Part shown: piece after piece, positions 19,188 through 26,923 of the stretch | Layout: each line of letters begins with the position of its first letter | Numbering within the stretch: the stretch's first letter is position 1 | Assembly: GCF_021021435.1 (NCBI RefSeq) | Contig: NZ_JAINWI010000013.1 | Coordinates: 186,001 to 250,000, forward strand | Direction of reading: 5' to 3' | DNA length: 64,000 nt | Source: Seohaeicola saemankumensis | GTDB taxonomy: Bacteria; Pseudomonadota; Alphaproteobacteria; Rhodobacterales; Rhodobacteraceae | Made by a program: the position numbers and the translations under genes | Notes under the pieces: generated by a model | Seen by the model: only the letters and a program-made list of their open reading frames with translations | What the model was told of the DNA's origin: nothing | Databases searched by the model: none

Positions 19188-20543
19188 ATGACAGTAATTT
19201 CCATGCGTCGGCGCATCTGGGGCTGGTTCTTTTTCGACTGGGCCAGTCAGCCCTATAATACCTTGCTGATTACCTTCATTTTTGCACCATACGTCTCGGA
19301 ACTGATGCAGGACGGGACTGCGGCACAATCAGCATGGGGTTTCGGGATCGGGGCCGCGGGCTTCATTATCGCTATTTTTGCGCCCATTCTGGGGGCGATG
19401 GCCGATACATCCGGCAACCGCCTACGTTGGATCTGGTTGTTTTCGGTCATGTATGTGATCGGGTCTTTCGGGCTATGGTGGGCTGCGCCCGACAACTTCA
19501 ATCTGGTGCTAACGCTGGTGTTTTTCGCCATCGGCATGATCGGGATGGAGTTTGCAACCATCTTCACCAACTCGATGCTGCCCGACCTTGGCACCAAGGA
19601 GCAGATTGGGCGTATTTCGGGCAATGGATGGGCCTTTGGCTATCTGGGAGGGATGGTCACTCTGATCATTATGCTGCTGCTACTGGCAGAAAATGCAACC
19701 ACGGGAAAAACATTCATCGGGATTGATCCGATCCTCGGGCTTGATCCGGAACAGCGCGAAGGCACGCGGTCTGTCGGGCCGCTGACGGCGATCTGGTACG
19801 CGGTCTTCATGATCCCGTTCTTTTTGTGGGTGCGCGACCCCAAGCCAGCCCGTGCCGTTAAGGGCGCCGTAGGCGGCGCCCTGCGCGCGGTTGTTGGAAC
19901 GGTGCGAGCCTTGCCGCGAACACCATCGCTTTTTGCCTATCTTGCCTCGTCGATGTTCTACCGCGACGCGCTGAACGGGATGTATGTCTTTGGCGGAATC
20001 TATGCGGCGGGTGTTCTGGAATGGTCGGTGGTGGATACCGGCGTGTTCGGGATCGTCGCGATCATCGCGGGCACCATCTTTGCATGGATCGGTGGCATGG
20101 CCGACGACCGCTTTGGCCCCAAAAAGGTGATCCGAGTCTGCATTCTGGTGCTGACCTTCGTGGCCATCTCGATCGTCTTTGTCTCGCGTGACAGCGTCTA
20201 TGGCATTCCGGTCGAGCCGACATCAAGCCTGCCCGATATCACCTTTTACATTATGGGCGCGCTGATCGGTGCGGCGGGCGGTGTCATTCAGGCGGCCAGT
20301 CGCACGATGATGGTGCGCCAGGCCAACCCTGCCCGCATGACCGAGGCATTCGGCCTCTATGCGCTCGCGGGCAAGGCGACGTCCTTTATCGCACCCCTCT
20401 CGATCGGGGTGATGACAGCCGTGACGCAAAGCCAACAACTTGGAGTGACGCCGCTGATCGTACTTTTCCTTCTGGGCCTGTTTTTGCTAGGCTGGGTGAA
20501 ACCCGAAGGAGATGCCGAACTATGGTCCGAGCGCGCCGCCTAG
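19188..20543 (+). CDS. MFS transporter, UMF1/Atg22-like family
   Basis: The 451-residue integral membrane protein has about 12 hydrophobic helices. Its N-terminus, WGWFFFDWASQPYNTLLITF, is the recognisable UMF1 family signature (vacuole-effluxer Atg22-like MFS proteins). Bacterial members are presumed exporters of small molecules and the substrate is unknown. The open frame extends 83 codons upstream across low-hydrophobicity sequence overlapping the thioesterase gene; the ATG at 19188, behind a GGGGGACGGA purine run, is preferred. Its last 22 bases overlap the start of mepA, so the two are likely translationally coupled. Confidence 0.86.
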   Translation: MTVISMRRRIWGWFFFDWASQPYNTLLITFIFAPYVSELMQDGTAAQSAWGFGIGAAGFIIAIFAPILGAMADTSGNRLRWIWLFSVMYVIGSFGLWWAAPDNFNLVLTLVFFAIGMIGMEFATIFTNSMLPDLGTKEQIGRISGNGWAFGYLGGMVTLIIMLLLLAENATTGKTFIGIDPILGLDPEQREGTRSVGPLTAIWYAVFMIPFFLWVRDPKPARAVKGAVGGALRAVVGTVRALPRTPSLFAYLASSMFYRDALNGMYVFGGIYAAGVLEWSVVDTGVFGIVAIIAGTIFAWIGGMADDRFGPKKVIRVCILVLTFVAISIVFVSRDSVYGIPVEPTSSLPDITFYIMGALIGAAGGVIQAASRTMMVRQANPARMTEAFGLYALAGKATSFIAPLSIGVMTAVTQSQQLGVTPLIVLFLLGLFLLGWVKPEGDAELWSERAA

Positions 20544-21403
20544 TCCTGAGCCTTGCCATACTGCTGGGCGTCACGCTGTCGGGTGAGGTGCAGGCGCAGG
20601 CCGCCAAGCAATTGTTCGGCGCGCAAAAGGGCCCTGCCGCAGCGCAGCCCGCACCATTCGGCAGCTATGCCAAGGGATGCGTCGCGGGTGCCGTGCAACT
20701 GCCCGAAACCGGTCCGACATGGCAGGCAATGCGCCTGTCGCGCAACCGGAACTGGGGCCATCCTGATACCATCGCTTTCCTGCAAGACCTGTCCGGCTTT
20801 GCGGCGCGCTTGCCCGGATGGCAGGGCCTTTACATCGGGGATATCAGCCAGCCGCGCGGCGGTCCGATGCTGACAGGCCATGCCAGCCATCAGATCGGGC
20901 TGGATGCCGATATCTGGATGTTGCCGCCCAACCGGTTGAACCTCAGCCGGAACGAGCGCGAGAATATCTCGTCCATCTCGCTGCGCCGCGCCGAAGGGGC
21001 CTATGTCAATTCAAGCTGGACCCGCCAGCATCACGAGGTGATCAAGGCTGCGGCCTCTGACTCGCGTGTGGCGCGGATTTTCGTTTTTCCGGGTGCCAAG
21101 GTGCAAATGTGCAAGGACGAGGCCGGCAATCGCGCCTATCTGCGCAAGATCCGCCCGTGGTACGGGCATCATTACCATTTCCATGTGCGTCTGAACTGTC
21201 CCCGCGGGGCGCGCGGCTGTCTGGATCAGGATGCGCCGCCCGCCGGTGACGGCTGTGACGAGGCGCAGGGATGGGTGAACAATATTCTGAACCCGCCGCC
21301 CCCTGCACCGCGTGACCCCAATGCGCCAAAGCCGCAGCCGCGCCGTGAACTGACCCTTGCCGATTTGCCAGACCAATGCGCCGCCGTCTTGCGCTCGCGC
21401 TAG
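20522..21403 (+). CDS. mepA: Penicillin-insensitive murein endopeptidase MepA
   Basis: This 293-residue periplasmic zinc peptidase has a signal peptide ending near VQAQA. It cleaves D-alanyl-meso-diaminopimelyl cross-links in peptidoglycan. Zinc-site segments of the LAS family are present: GHASHQIGLDADIW near residue 120 and GHHYHFHVRL near 218. A proline-rich stretch near the C-terminus precedes a conserved tail. The gene overlaps the upstream MFS gene by 22 bases and the downstream phytase-like gene by 28, forming a coupled three-gene unit. Confidence 0.93.
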   Translation: MVRARRLVLSLAILLGVTLSGEVQAQAAKQLFGAQKGPAAAQPAPFGSYAKGCVAGAVQLPETGPTWQAMRLSRNRNWGHPDTIAFLQDLSGFAARLPGWQGLYIGDISQPRGGPMLTGHASHQIGLDADIWMLPPNRLNLSRNERENISSISLRRAEGAYVNSSWTRQHHEVIKAAASDSRVARIFVFPGAKVQMCKDEAGNRAYLRKIRPWYGHHYHFHVRLNCPRGARGCLDQDAPPAGDGCDEAQGWVNNILNPPPPAPRDPNAPKPQPRRELTLADLPDQCAAVLRSR

Positions 21404-22296
21404 GCGCGGTCTCTACACTTGGATTTGGCTTCGGTTTTGCAGGCAATGCAGGCCAGCCCGGTTTGGCGACCTATCTGGACAGTTATCTCTGGGTGCAGGA
21501 CGACCCCACTTTCGGGGGCTTTTCCGCGATCGAGATGAAAGACGGTGGCGAGTCTTTCGTGGCGCTGACCGACAAGGGCCATGTTACTGAGGGGCGGATG
21601 ATCCGCAATGATGCGGGGCGTATCACCGGTATCGGAACTGTCGATCTGGTGCGATTGCGTGCCATTGTCGGTGTGCCGCTGGAAGGTCGCGCTTCGGATT
21701 CCGAAGGGCTTGCCTTGGCGCCGGACGGTGGATTTTACGTGTCCTTCGAGGGGAACCATCGTGTGCGCTTCTTTCCGACTGCATTCAGTCCCGCAGAAAG
21801 GATCACAGGTCATCCTGATTTTGGAGGGATGCAGTTGAATTCATCACTTGAGGCGCTGGCCATAGACGAGCGCGGGCATTTGTTCACTATGCCCGAACGT
21901 TCGGGGGCGCTGGACCGTCCCTTTCCAGTCTATCGCTTTGACGGCCAAAGCTGGGATATTCCCTTCGCAATCCCCCGAAGTGAGGCGTTTTTGCCCGTCG
22001 GAGCGGATTTCGGCCCTGACGGATGGTTTTACCTGTTGGAGCGGGCTTTGACCGGTCCGGGGTTCCGCACAAGGGTGCGGCGCTTCGATGTGACGGGCGA
22101 TACCGTGAACGCCGAGGAGTTGCTGATCCAGACGCGGACACGTCAGCATGACAATCTGGAGGGCATTTCGGTTTGGCAGGACGGTCAGGGCCAGACACGG
22201 ATCACCATGGTCGCGGATGACAATTTCAAGTTCTTTCAGCGGACCGAAATCGTGGAATATATGGTGAAACCGCCCCTTGCCAGCGCGTCTGACTAG
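21376..22296 (+). CDS. Secreted esterase-like activity of phytase family protein
   Basis: The 306-residue protein has an N-terminal signal sequence (MRRRLALALGAVSTLGFGFG). A beta-propeller-like pattern follows, with segments FSAIEMKDGGESFVALTDKG and EGLALAPDGGFYVSFEGNHR, characteristic of the esterase-like activity of phytase family (Phytase-like, PF13449). Biochemistry is sparse for this group; a periplasmic hydrolase role is inferred. It starts within the last codons of mepA. No lipobox is seen. Confidence 0.8.
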   Translation: MRRRLALALGAVSTLGFGFGFAGNAGQPGLATYLDSYLWVQDDPTFGGFSAIEMKDGGESFVALTDKGHVTEGRMIRNDAGRITGIGTVDLVRLRAIVGVPLEGRASDSEGLALAPDGGFYVSFEGNHRVRFFPTAFSPAERITGHPDFGGMQLNSSLEALAIDERGHLFTMPERSGALDRPFPVYRFDGQSWDIPFAIPRSEAFLPVGADFGPDGWFYLLERALTGPGFRTRVRRFDVTGDTVNAEELLIQTRTRQHDNLEGISVWQDGQGQTRITMVADDNFKFFQRTEIVEYMVKPPLASASD

Positions 22297-22372
22297 GCGT
22301 AAACGGCAGCCTTAAATCGTATTGCCCCGATCGGGGCCAAGTCGCCGCAACCTTGTCAAAACGGGCACAAAC

Positions 22373-22996
22373 ATGAACCGAACTCATCTTCCCGGCATTC
22401 TTGCCATGGCCGCCATCGTTGTGGCCTCGAATATCCTTGTCCAGTTCCTCTTCGGCCAATGGCTAACTTGGGGGGCATTTACCTATCCGCTAGCCTTTTT
22501 GGTCACCGATGTGATGAACCGTGTCTATGGCGCAGGGCCTGCGCGCCGCGTGGTCTTTACGGGCTTTGTCGTCGGTGTCATCTGCTCGCTGATCGGTACG
22601 CAGATCATGGGCGAATTCGGCCCGCTGGTCACAATCCGCATCGCCATCGGCTCGGGTCTGGCCTTTCTGACCGCACAACTGCTGGACGTTGCGATTTTCG
22701 ATCGCCTGCGTGCGGGTCGTTGGTGGCGCGCGCCGCTGGCATCCACGCTGGTAGGGTCGTCGGTCGATACAGCGCTGTTCTTCACCATCGCCTTTTCTGC
22801 CAGCCTTTCCTTCATCGAACCAGCAAGTGACGTGTCATGGGCGGGTGAAATCCTGCCGCTGTTGGGCGTGGGCCCGATGGCGCCGCTCTGGGTGTCCCTC
22901 GCGGTAGCTGACTGGATGGTGAAACTTTCGCTCGCTTTAGTGGCACTTGTGCCCTTCCGCATCATCGTGGGTGCACTTACGCCGCGCACCACATGA
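22373..22996 (+). CDS. Queuosine precursor transporter (YhhQ/VUT family)
   Basis: This 207-residue membrane protein has about six helices. FLVTDVMNRVYGAGPARRVV is the YhhQ family hallmark, and the region ending STLVGSSVDTALFFTIAF follows. YhhQ imports preQ0/preQ1 for queuosine synthesis in E. coli, and the same role is inferred. The ATG at 22373 (MNRTHLPG) gives a normal family length; a TTG 17 codons upstream is possible but unlikely. No clear Shine-Dalgarno is seen. A tight GCCCCG/CGGGGC hairpin (22324-22337) sits in the 5' region, but I could not match it to a preQ1 riboswitch. Confidence 0.87.
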   Translation: MNRTHLPGILAMAAIVVASNILVQFLFGQWLTWGAFTYPLAFLVTDVMNRVYGAGPARRVVFTGFVVGVICSLIGTQIMGEFGPLVTIRIAIGSGLAFLTAQLLDVAIFDRLRAGRWWRAPLASTLVGSSVDTALFFTIAFSASLSFIEPASDVSWAGEILPLLGVGPMAPLWVSLAVADWMVKLSLALVALVPFRIIVGALTPRTT

Positions 22997-23040
22997 TTTT
23001 GTTTTTGACATCTGCTGATTTTGTGGCAACCTGATCTCAG

Positions 23041-23222
23041 GTGAAACAATTGAAAGGAGGTGCTCTAGTGTCTAACGGGATATTGGAGAGAGGTGTCGGA
23101 ACAGTTCGGGGGGCGCAGTCCTGAGGCAGCCCTTGGGTTTGCAACATCCGAATTGGTGAGAGCCTAACCGGCCCCACCTCCGTAAATCTCAGAGGGTCGC
23201 CTGTATCGGGCGACCCTTTTTG
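23041..23222 (+). ncRNA. Candidate structured small RNA of unknown family
   Basis: This 278-base gap holds no credible gene but shows a nested rod-like fold. GGAGGTG (23056-23062) pairs with CACCTCC (23175-23181), CTCT (23063-23066) with AGAG (23159-23162), TCGGA (23096-23100) with TCCGA (23147-23151), and GGGC (23111-23114) with GCCC (23129-23132). A TTGACA hexamer at 23005-23010 could be a -35 element, although the -10 is poor. A perfect intrinsic terminator follows at 23194-23221. The outer helix contains AAAGGAGGTG, a textbook Shine-Dalgarno with a GTG eight bases on, but the frame behind it stops after 18 codons. The rod shape recalls 6S RNA, but the usual zapA neighbour is missing. Confidence 0.5.
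23194..23221 (+). terminator. Rho-independent terminator after the candidate small RNA
   Basis: A perfect eight-base-pair stem GGGTCGCC (23194-23201) / GGCGACCC (23209-23216), a seven-base loop and five T residues. It lies about 200 bases after yhhQ and 54 before arfB, so it ends either the candidate RNA or read-through from yhhQ. Confidence 0.9.
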
Positions 23223-23274
23223 TTTCCATCCAGATCGGGCTACTGTCCCGCAACCGACCGACCGGAACAGGCCC

Positions 23275-23697
23275 ATGCTACGGATCAACGATGACATCGC
23301 CATTGAGGATTGGGAACTGACCGAGCAGTTCATGCGCGCCAGCGGACCGGGCGGGCAGAATGTCAACAAAGTGTCCTCTGCGGTCGAATTGCGGTTCGAG
23401 GCGGAACGCTCGCCCAACCTGCCCGCGCCTGTAAAAAACCGCCTGCGCCGTCTGGCCGGCAGACGCTGGACCAAAGAGGGGGCCATCGTGCTGCAAGTCG
23501 ATGAAACTCGCAGTCAGGTCCGCAACCGCGAGATCGCGCGCGACCGTCTGGCCGACCTGATCCGCGCCGCTCTGACCGCACCCAAACGGCGGGTTGCGAC
23601 GAAGCCGACGTTCGGCTCGGTCAAGCGCCGGATCAAAGCCAAGAAAGCAAGGGGCGAGGTCAAGGCCATGCGCGGCAAGGTCGAGGGCGAGGAGTGA
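23275..23697 (+). CDS. arfB: Alternative ribosome-rescue factor ArfB (peptidyl-tRNA hydrolase)
   Basis: This 140-residue protein has the GGQ catalytic motif in GPGGQNVNKVSS (about residues 24-35), which hydrolyses peptidyl-tRNA on stalled ribosomes. A lysine/arginine-rich C-terminal tail (from about residue 100) enters the empty mRNA channel. Both parts and the length match ArfB (YaeJ) and not release factors 1 or 2, which are far longer. It acts on non-stop complexes independently of tmRNA. The gene stands alone between the candidate small RNA and the polyamine operon. Confidence 0.93.
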   Translation: MLRINDDIAIEDWELTEQFMRASGPGGQNVNKVSSAVELRFEAERSPNLPAPVKNRLRRLAGRRWTKEGAIVLQVDETRSQVRNREIARDRLADLIRAALTAPKRRVATKPTFGSVKRRIKAKKARGEVKAMRGKVEGEE

Positions 23698-23839
23698 CCG
23701 CAACGGCACGAGATGGCCCTCCCGAACCGCCATCGTCATCAGATTTTTACTTGATAGATGCAGGATTTGGCCCTATCCACCCGTTTTCGGTTTGGACCTG
23801 TCCGGTGCGATGCACGGGCGCTCAACGGGGGAAGGCAGA

Positions 23840-24937
23840 ATGCTGCACACGCCTTACTACCTGATCGACAAGGCACACCTGCTGCCGAATCTCGAGAAAA
23901 TTGCCCATCTGCGAGAGGCGTCCGGCGCCAAGGCGCTACTGGCGCTCAAATGTTTCGCAACATGGTCGGTCTTCGATCTGATGTCCGAGTACATGGACGG
24001 CACGACTTCAAGCTCGCTGTTCGAGGTGAAGCTGGGCCGCGAGAAATTCCCGGGTGAAACCCACGCCTATTCCGTGGCTTGGGCGGATCACGAGATCGCC
24101 GAGGTTCTAGCAAACTCCGATAAGGTGATCTTCAACACCGCAGGACAGTTGACCCGTTTTGAAGAGATCAGCCGCGGCCATAAGCGCGGCCTGCGCGTCA
24201 ATCCCGGTGTCTCGACCTCGACCTTCGATCTAGCCGACCCCGCGCGCCCGTTCAGCCGTCTGGGTGAACATGACCCTGCTGTGATCGCACCCGTGCTGGA
24301 CCGGATCAGTGGCTTCATGTTCCACAACAACTGCGAGAATGACGATTTCGACCGGTTCGACGCGATGCTGGGTTCTATCGAGCAGCGTTTCGGTCATCTG
24401 ATCCGCAAGATGGAGTGGATCAGCCTCGGCGGTGGCATCCATTTCACCGGCAAGGACTATCCGCTCGACCGTCTGGCCGAGCGCCTGAAGCGGTTTGCGG
24501 GGCAGAACGAGGTGCAAGTTTACCTTGAACCCGGCGAGGCGGCGATCACCAATTCCACCACGCTGGAACTGACCGTTCTCGACACGCTTTATAACGGCAA
24601 GAACCTCGCGATCGTCGACAGTTCGATCGAGGCGCATATGTTGGATCTGATCATCTACCGCGAAAGTGCCAAAATGACCCCGAACGAGGGGCCTGAAGAA
24701 TGGATGATCTGTGGTAAATCCTGTCTGGCAGGCGATATCTTCGGCGAGTTCCGTTTTCCCGCCGCGCTGAAAGCAGGCGACCGGATCAGTATTCAGGACG
24801 CCGCCGGCTATACGATGGTTAAGAAAAACTGGTTCAACGGGGTAAAGATGCCCGCCATCGCCATCCGCGAGCTGGACGGAACCGAGCGCCTTGTGCGCGA
24901 TTTCGGATACGAGGATTTCGCGGCAGCCCTGTCGTGA
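23840..24937 (+). CDS. nspC: Carboxynorspermidine/carboxyspermidine decarboxylase
   Basis: This 365-residue fold-III PLP decarboxylase removes CO2 from carboxyspermidine or carboxynorspermidine. PLP lysine K37 lies in ALLALKCFATW and the catalytic cysteine C295 in GKSCLAGD. The open frame runs 82 codons further upstream, but the ATG at 23840 follows GGGGGAAGG and gives the family-typical MLHTPYYLIDKAHL start. It is 43 bases upstream of its partner dehydrogenase. Together they make spermidine (or norspermidine) from putrescine (or diaminopropane) and aspartate semialdehyde, replacing S-adenosylmethionine decarboxylase and spermidine synthase. Which diamine is used cannot be read from sequence. 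Confidence 0.92.
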   Translation: MLHTPYYLIDKAHLLPNLEKIAHLREASGAKALLALKCFATWSVFDLMSEYMDGTTSSSLFEVKLGREKFPGETHAYSVAWADHEIAEVLANSDKVIFNTAGQLTRFEEISRGHKRGLRVNPGVSTSTFDLADPARPFSRLGEHDPAVIAPVLDRISGFMFHNNCENDDFDRFDAMLGSIEQRFGHLIRKMEWISLGGGIHFTGKDYPLDRLAERLKRFAGQNEVQVYLEPGEAAITNSTTLELTVLDTLYNGKNLAIVDSSIEAHMLDLIIYRESAKMTPNEGPEEWMICGKSCLAGDIFGEFRFPAALKAGDRISIQDAAGYTMVKKNWFNGVKMPAIAIRELDGTERLVRDFGYEDFAAALS

Positions 24938-24980
24938 TCACCCCCCTGCAACAAGAACTTCAAGGAGGTCTGGTGACACC

Positions 24981-26225
24981 ATGAAACGCAACGTGCTTAT
25001 CATCGGCGCCGGTGGCGTGGCTCAGGTCGTGGCGCATAAATGCGCGCAGAACAATGACGTGCTGGGCGATCTGCATATCGCCAGCCGGACAGTCACGAAA
25101 TGTCAGGCGATCCTTGATAGCGTCGCGGAAAAATCCGCGATGAAGGTCGAGGGCGTGTTCAAGGCCCACGCGCTGGACGCCATGGACACCGCTGCTGTCG
25201 CGCAACTGATCCGCGATACAGGCTGCCAGATCGTGATCAATGTTGGTTCGCCTTTCGTGAACATGACCGTGCTGCAAGCCTGTATAGACACGGGTGCGGC
25301 CTATATGGACACCGCCATTCACGAAGACCCCGCCAAGATTTGCGAAACGCCGCCGTGGTACGACAATTACGAGTGGCAACGCCGCGACGCATGCAAGGAA
25401 GCGGGCGTGACCGCGATCCTTGGCATCGGGTTCGATCCCGGCGTGGTCAATGCCTATGCGCGTTTGGCGGCCGATGATTACATGGACACCGTCACCTCCA
25501 TCGACATCGTCGATATCAATGCAGGCTCGCATGGCCGCTGGTTCTCGACCAATTTCGATCCCGAGATCAATTTCCGCGAGTTCACCGGCACGGTCTATAG
25601 CTGGCAGGACGGCGCATGGCAGACCAACACCATGTTCGAGGTGGGCAAGGAATGGGACTTGCCTGTTGTCGGCAAGCAGAAAGCCTATATGACCGGCCAT
25701 GACGAGGTGCATTCTCTGGCCGCGAATTATCCGGATGCCGATGTGCGCTTCTGGATGGGCTTTGGCGATCACTACATCAATGTCTTTACCGTGCTTAAGA
25801 ACCTTGGTCTTTTGTCGGAACAGCCGGTTAGAACGGCCGAGGGGCTTGAAGTGATCCCTCTGAAAGTGGTCAAAGCCGTTCTGCCCGACCCGTCAAGCCT
25901 TGCCCCTGACTACGTCGGCAAGACCTGCATCGGCGATCTGGTCAAAGGCACGAAAGACGGGCAGGAGGTCGAGGTGTTCATCTACAACGTCGCTGACCAT
26001 AAGGACGCCTATAACGAGGTCGGTAGCCAAGGGATTTCCTACACCGCAGGCGTGCCGCCTGTAGCCGCCGCGATGTTGATCGCCAATGGCACATGGGACA
26101 CGGGCACGATGGTGAACGTCGAAGAACTGGACCCCAAGCCGTTCCTGACGCTACTCGACCAGATCGGCCTGCCCACCCGCGTCAAGGATGCGTCGGGCGA
26201 CCGCGCGTGGAACGCGCAAACCTAA
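24981..26225 (+). CDS. Carboxynorspermidine/carboxyspermidine synthase (saccharopine dehydrogenase family)
   Basis: This 414-residue NAD(P)H-dependent reductase condenses a diamine with aspartate beta-semialdehyde and reduces the Schiff base. The Rossmann motif VLIIGAGGVAQVVAHK is at the N-terminus, and the family segments YMDTAIHEDP and FDPGVVNAYARLA are present. Saccharopine dehydrogenase itself is excluded mainly by the paired nspC gene. The start ATG at 24981 has AAGGAGG twelve bases upstream; the longer frame starting earlier overlaps nspC and is rejected. It is the second gene of the operon and meets the ABC importer tail to tail. Confidence 0.92.
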   Translation: MKRNVLIIGAGGVAQVVAHKCAQNNDVLGDLHIASRTVTKCQAILDSVAEKSAMKVEGVFKAHALDAMDTAAVAQLIRDTGCQIVINVGSPFVNMTVLQACIDTGAAYMDTAIHEDPAKICETPPWYDNYEWQRRDACKEAGVTAILGIGFDPGVVNAYARLAADDYMDTVTSIDIVDINAGSHGRWFSTNFDPEINFREFTGTVYSWQDGAWQTNTMFEVGKEWDLPVVGKQKAYMTGHDEVHSLAANYPDADVRFWMGFGDHYINVFTVLKNLGLLSEQPVRTAEGLEVIPLKVVKAVLPDPSSLAPDYVGKTCIGDLVKGTKDGQEVEVFIYNVADHKDAYNEVGSQGISYTAGVPPVAAAMLIANGTWDTGTMVNVEELDPKPFLTLLDQIGLPTRVKDASGDRAWNAQT

Positions 26226-26254
26226 CAGGCGCGTAGAACGCCTAATCCCAAGCG

Positions 26255-26280
26255 TCAGGCAGACCCTTCGGTCTGCCTGA
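26255..26280. repeat. Perfect 11-bp inverted repeat at a convergent gene junction
   Basis: TCAGGCAGACC (26255-26265) and GGTCTGCCTGA (26270-26280) form a perfect stem with a four-base loop. It covers the last eight codons and stop of the ABC ATPase gene and lies 30 bases beyond the carboxyspermidine synthase stop. There is no T run on either side, so it is not a classical intrinsic terminator, but it may protect 3' ends or stop both convergent transcripts. Confidence 0.6.
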
Positions 26281-26920
26281 TCTCGCCCAGCGGCGAGATC
26301 ACCATGCCACCCGCGGCCAGCGCGTCCTCCAGATCATGGGTCACTAGAATCGCAGGGATACCTTCGGCCCGCACGCGGGCCAAGACAAATTCCCGCATCT
26401 GCCGCCGTAAATCCGCGTCCAGCCGTGAGAACGGCTCGTCCAGCAGCAAGGCGCGCGGTGCGCTCAGCAGGCACCGCATCAAGGCCACCCGCGCGCGTTG
26501 ACCGCCCGACAAGGTGGCCGGATCACGCCCCGCGAAACCGCCCAGATCTGCCGCCTCCAGCGCCGCATCGATGCGCGCTTGCCGCACGGCACGCCCCTTG
26601 ACCGCTGCGGGCAGGGCAAAGGCCAGATTCTCGCCAACCGTCAGATGCGGGAAAAGCAAATCGTCCTGAAACAGCAGCCCGATCCGGCGGGCCTGCGGCC
26701 CCAATCCTGTCAGGTCGTCCCCGTCCAGCGTCACGCGACCCTTCACGTCAAACCCTTCATCCGGCTTGCCGATCATGACCGACAGCAGGGTTGACTTGCC
26801 CGAGCCTGACGGCCCCATGACGCTGAGAACCTCGCCCGGGGCCACAGTCTCGTGCAGGTTCACCAGCAACCGACCGTTAAGTGTGATCCGCAGGTGATCC
26901 AGTTGTAGTCCCTTTGCCAT
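26255..26920 (-). CDS. ynjD: ABC importer ATPase, YnjD-like
   Basis: This 221-residue cytosolic ATPase has Walker A GPSGSGKST, Q-loop LLFQDDLLFP, signature LSGGQRARVALMR and Walker B ALLLDEPFSRLD, then the H-loop VTHD. It energises the adjacent permease and binding protein; the three genes are separated by three bases each and transcribed binding protein, permease, ATPase. The order and sequence style match the E. coli ynjBCD set, whose substrate is not established. ThiQ of the thiamine system is the nearest well-known relative. Confidence 0.88.
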   Translation of the reverse strand: MAKGLQLDHLRITLNGRLLVNLHETVAPGEVLSVMGPSGSGKSTLLSVMIGKPDEGFDVKGRVTLDGDDLTGLGPQARRIGLLFQDDLLFPHLTVGENLAFALPAAVKGRAVRQARIDAALEAADLGGFAGRDPATLSGGQRARVALMRCLLSAPRALLLDEPFSRLDADLRRQMREFVLARVRAEGIPAILVTHDLEDALAAGGMVISPLGEIRQTEGSA

Positions 26921-26923
26921 CCG

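Noticed and set aside
22297-22372. preQ1 riboswitch before the queuosine precursor transporter
   Set aside because: Only a simple GC hairpin is visible and the characteristic preQ1 core sequence is absent.
23041-23190. 6S, SRP, tmRNA or riboswitch identity for the yhhQ-arfB RNA
   Set aside because: I could not find the SRP GGAAGG apical signature, tmRNA tag, or conserved riboswitch cores, and the typical 6S neighbours are missing. It is reported only as a candidate.
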